This document shows positions 21,553-22,123 of a stretch of DNA of 22,123 nucleotides, piece after piece. Positions within the stretch are counted from its first letter, which is position 1, and every line of letters starts with the position of its first letter. The DNA lies in contig PFLF01000117.1 in the NCBI GenBank assembly GCA_002784505.1, positions 1 through 22,123 on the forward strand, written 5' to 3'. The translations under genes were made by a program, and so were the position numbers. This DNA is from Candidatus Roizmanbacteria bacterium CG_4_10_14_0_8_um_filter_39_9. GTDB taxonomy: Bacteria; Patescibacteriota; Microgenomatia; UBA1406; GWC2-37-13. The notes beneath the pieces were generated by a model. The model made no database searches. It saw nothing but the letters and a program-made list of their open reading frames with translations, and was not told the origin of the DNA.

Positions 21553-22123
21553 CTACTTTAATTTATTAATAAAATTTAAAAGAATCTCTTCGTATCGCCA
21601 TATACTTGAAATATCAATTTGCTCATCATCGCTGTGTGTGCCAGTGCCATCAAGTCCAAATGAGACCGATGGAATATTTTGAGTTGAATAATAACGTGCG
21701 TCAGTACTTCCATAGTTGACATCAATTACAGTAACATCCTTGGTTACTCGAGACACTTCTTTCGACAAACTCCTTATATGGGCATTGTTGTGTTTGTTGA
21801 AGATGGGCGGTTCCGACAAATTTATTCTTATTGAACAGTTAGGGAAATTTGTTTTCAGTATTGTGAGTACTTTATTCTCAGTCACAGTGGGAAGATACCG
21901 AATATCCACTGTTAATTTACATCGATCGGGAACAGTATTTGTACTTACTCCACCCTCAATTTTTCCAAAATTATACGTAGTCATCCATCTTTTATTTTTT
22001 GGGAGTGGGTTTTTTTTTATAAAATTATTGATCCGGAGGGACATTTCAACAACAGCGTTTCTGCCGTCCCACAACAATCCACCATGTGCTGCTTTACCAA
22101 GGTATTCTATATCTGCCCAAATG
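21553..22123 (-). CDS. M20 family metallopeptidase, C-terminal part (5' end outside window)
   Basis: The last ~190 residues of an M20 metallopeptidase, open to the window edge. It begins in the lid domain (WADIEYLGKAAHGG, with the conserved lid His), continues through VPDRCKLTVDIRYLP, and ends with the catalytic-domain return containing STDARYY and GTHSDDEQIDI, where the His is the last zinc ligand. The motifs align one for one with the M20 protein at 16254-17321, so the two are paralogues, clearly diverged. The TAG stop is 1 base from the start of the Pth/ATP-grasp gene, so both must be in the same transcript. The metal-binding N-terminal half is not visible, so activity cannot be judged. 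Confidence 0.9.
   Translation of the reverse strand, partial: IWADIEYLGKAAHGGLLWDGRNAVVEMSLRINNFIKKNPLPKNKRWMTTYNFGKIEGGVSTNTVPDRCKLTVDIRYLPTVTENKVLTILKTNFPNCSIRINLSEPPIFNKHNNAHIRSLSKEVSRVTKDVTVIDVNYGSTDARYYSTQNIPSVSFGLDGTGTHSDDEQIDISSIWRYEEILLNFINKLK

Noticed and set aside
1..22123. TGA recoded to glycine (genetic code 25)
   Set aside because: TGA terminates several genes at the expected ends (275, 1087, 2192, 3740), so the standard bacterial code applies.

Overview
The window looks like a chromosome segment of a Candidate Phyla Radiation (Patescibacteria) bacterium, most likely in or near Microgenomates; I infer this from gene content and architecture and could not align anything. The signs are moderate-to-low GC, gaps between genes of a few bases, compacted housekeeping enzymes (214-aa triose-phosphate isomerase, 584-aa UvrD-like helicase), PilN/PilO-like proteins, a VanW protein, a tail-less LPETG protein with a sortase, and a baseplate-J-like surface protein. 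TGA ends many genes normally (glycyl-tRNA synthetase, rpsT, the PilO-like gene), so this is not the TGA-recoded Gracilibacteria/Absconditabacteria code. I saw no tRNA, rRNA, CRISPR array, insertion sequence or convincing intrinsic terminator, and no gene-free stretch above 300 bases.

Layout. (1) 1-5029, plus strand: end of glycyl-tRNA synthetase, a small membrane protein, ribosomal protein S20, PilN-like and PilO-like proteins, a 61-aa membrane peptide, a large FN3/Ig-like surface protein ending in PPTTG plus a hydrophobic tail, a two-pass membrane protein, and a Ser/Thr/Pro-rich protein ending in LPETG plus a hydrophobic tail. (2) 5034-8078: tpiA (minus) and a UvrD/PcrA-like helicase (plus) diverge from an 18-bp gap holding a perfect palindrome, followed by a hexapeptide-repeat acyltransferase. 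(3) 8075-16264, an envelope block: VanW protein (minus) diverging from a membrane-anchored solute-binding protein, then an ATPase-fold/baseplate-J-like protein, a sortase, and a class A penicillin-binding protein with an unusually long membrane region. (4) 16254-22123, minus strand: an M20 metallopeptidase cut by the window edge, a fusion of a peptidyl-tRNA-hydrolase-like domain with a circularly permuted ATP-grasp ligase, a 630-aa protein I do not recognise, and a second M20 metallopeptidase behind its own promoter.

Two things stand out. Region 4 looks like a cassette for making and breaking amide bonds (ligase, hydrolase and peptidases in one cluster) and is the best candidate here for an undescribed system. 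Second, transcription-unit heads share a layout: a -10 box, often with an extended TG, ends 4 to 7 bases before the ATG, predicting leaderless mRNAs. Genes inside operons instead use Shine-Dalgarno sites or stop/start overlaps. Two divergent gene pairs pack both promoters into 18-19 bp. Regions 1 and 3 together probably build the cell surface: pilus-type assembly proteins, sortase and two possible substrates, peptidoglycan polymerase and VanW.
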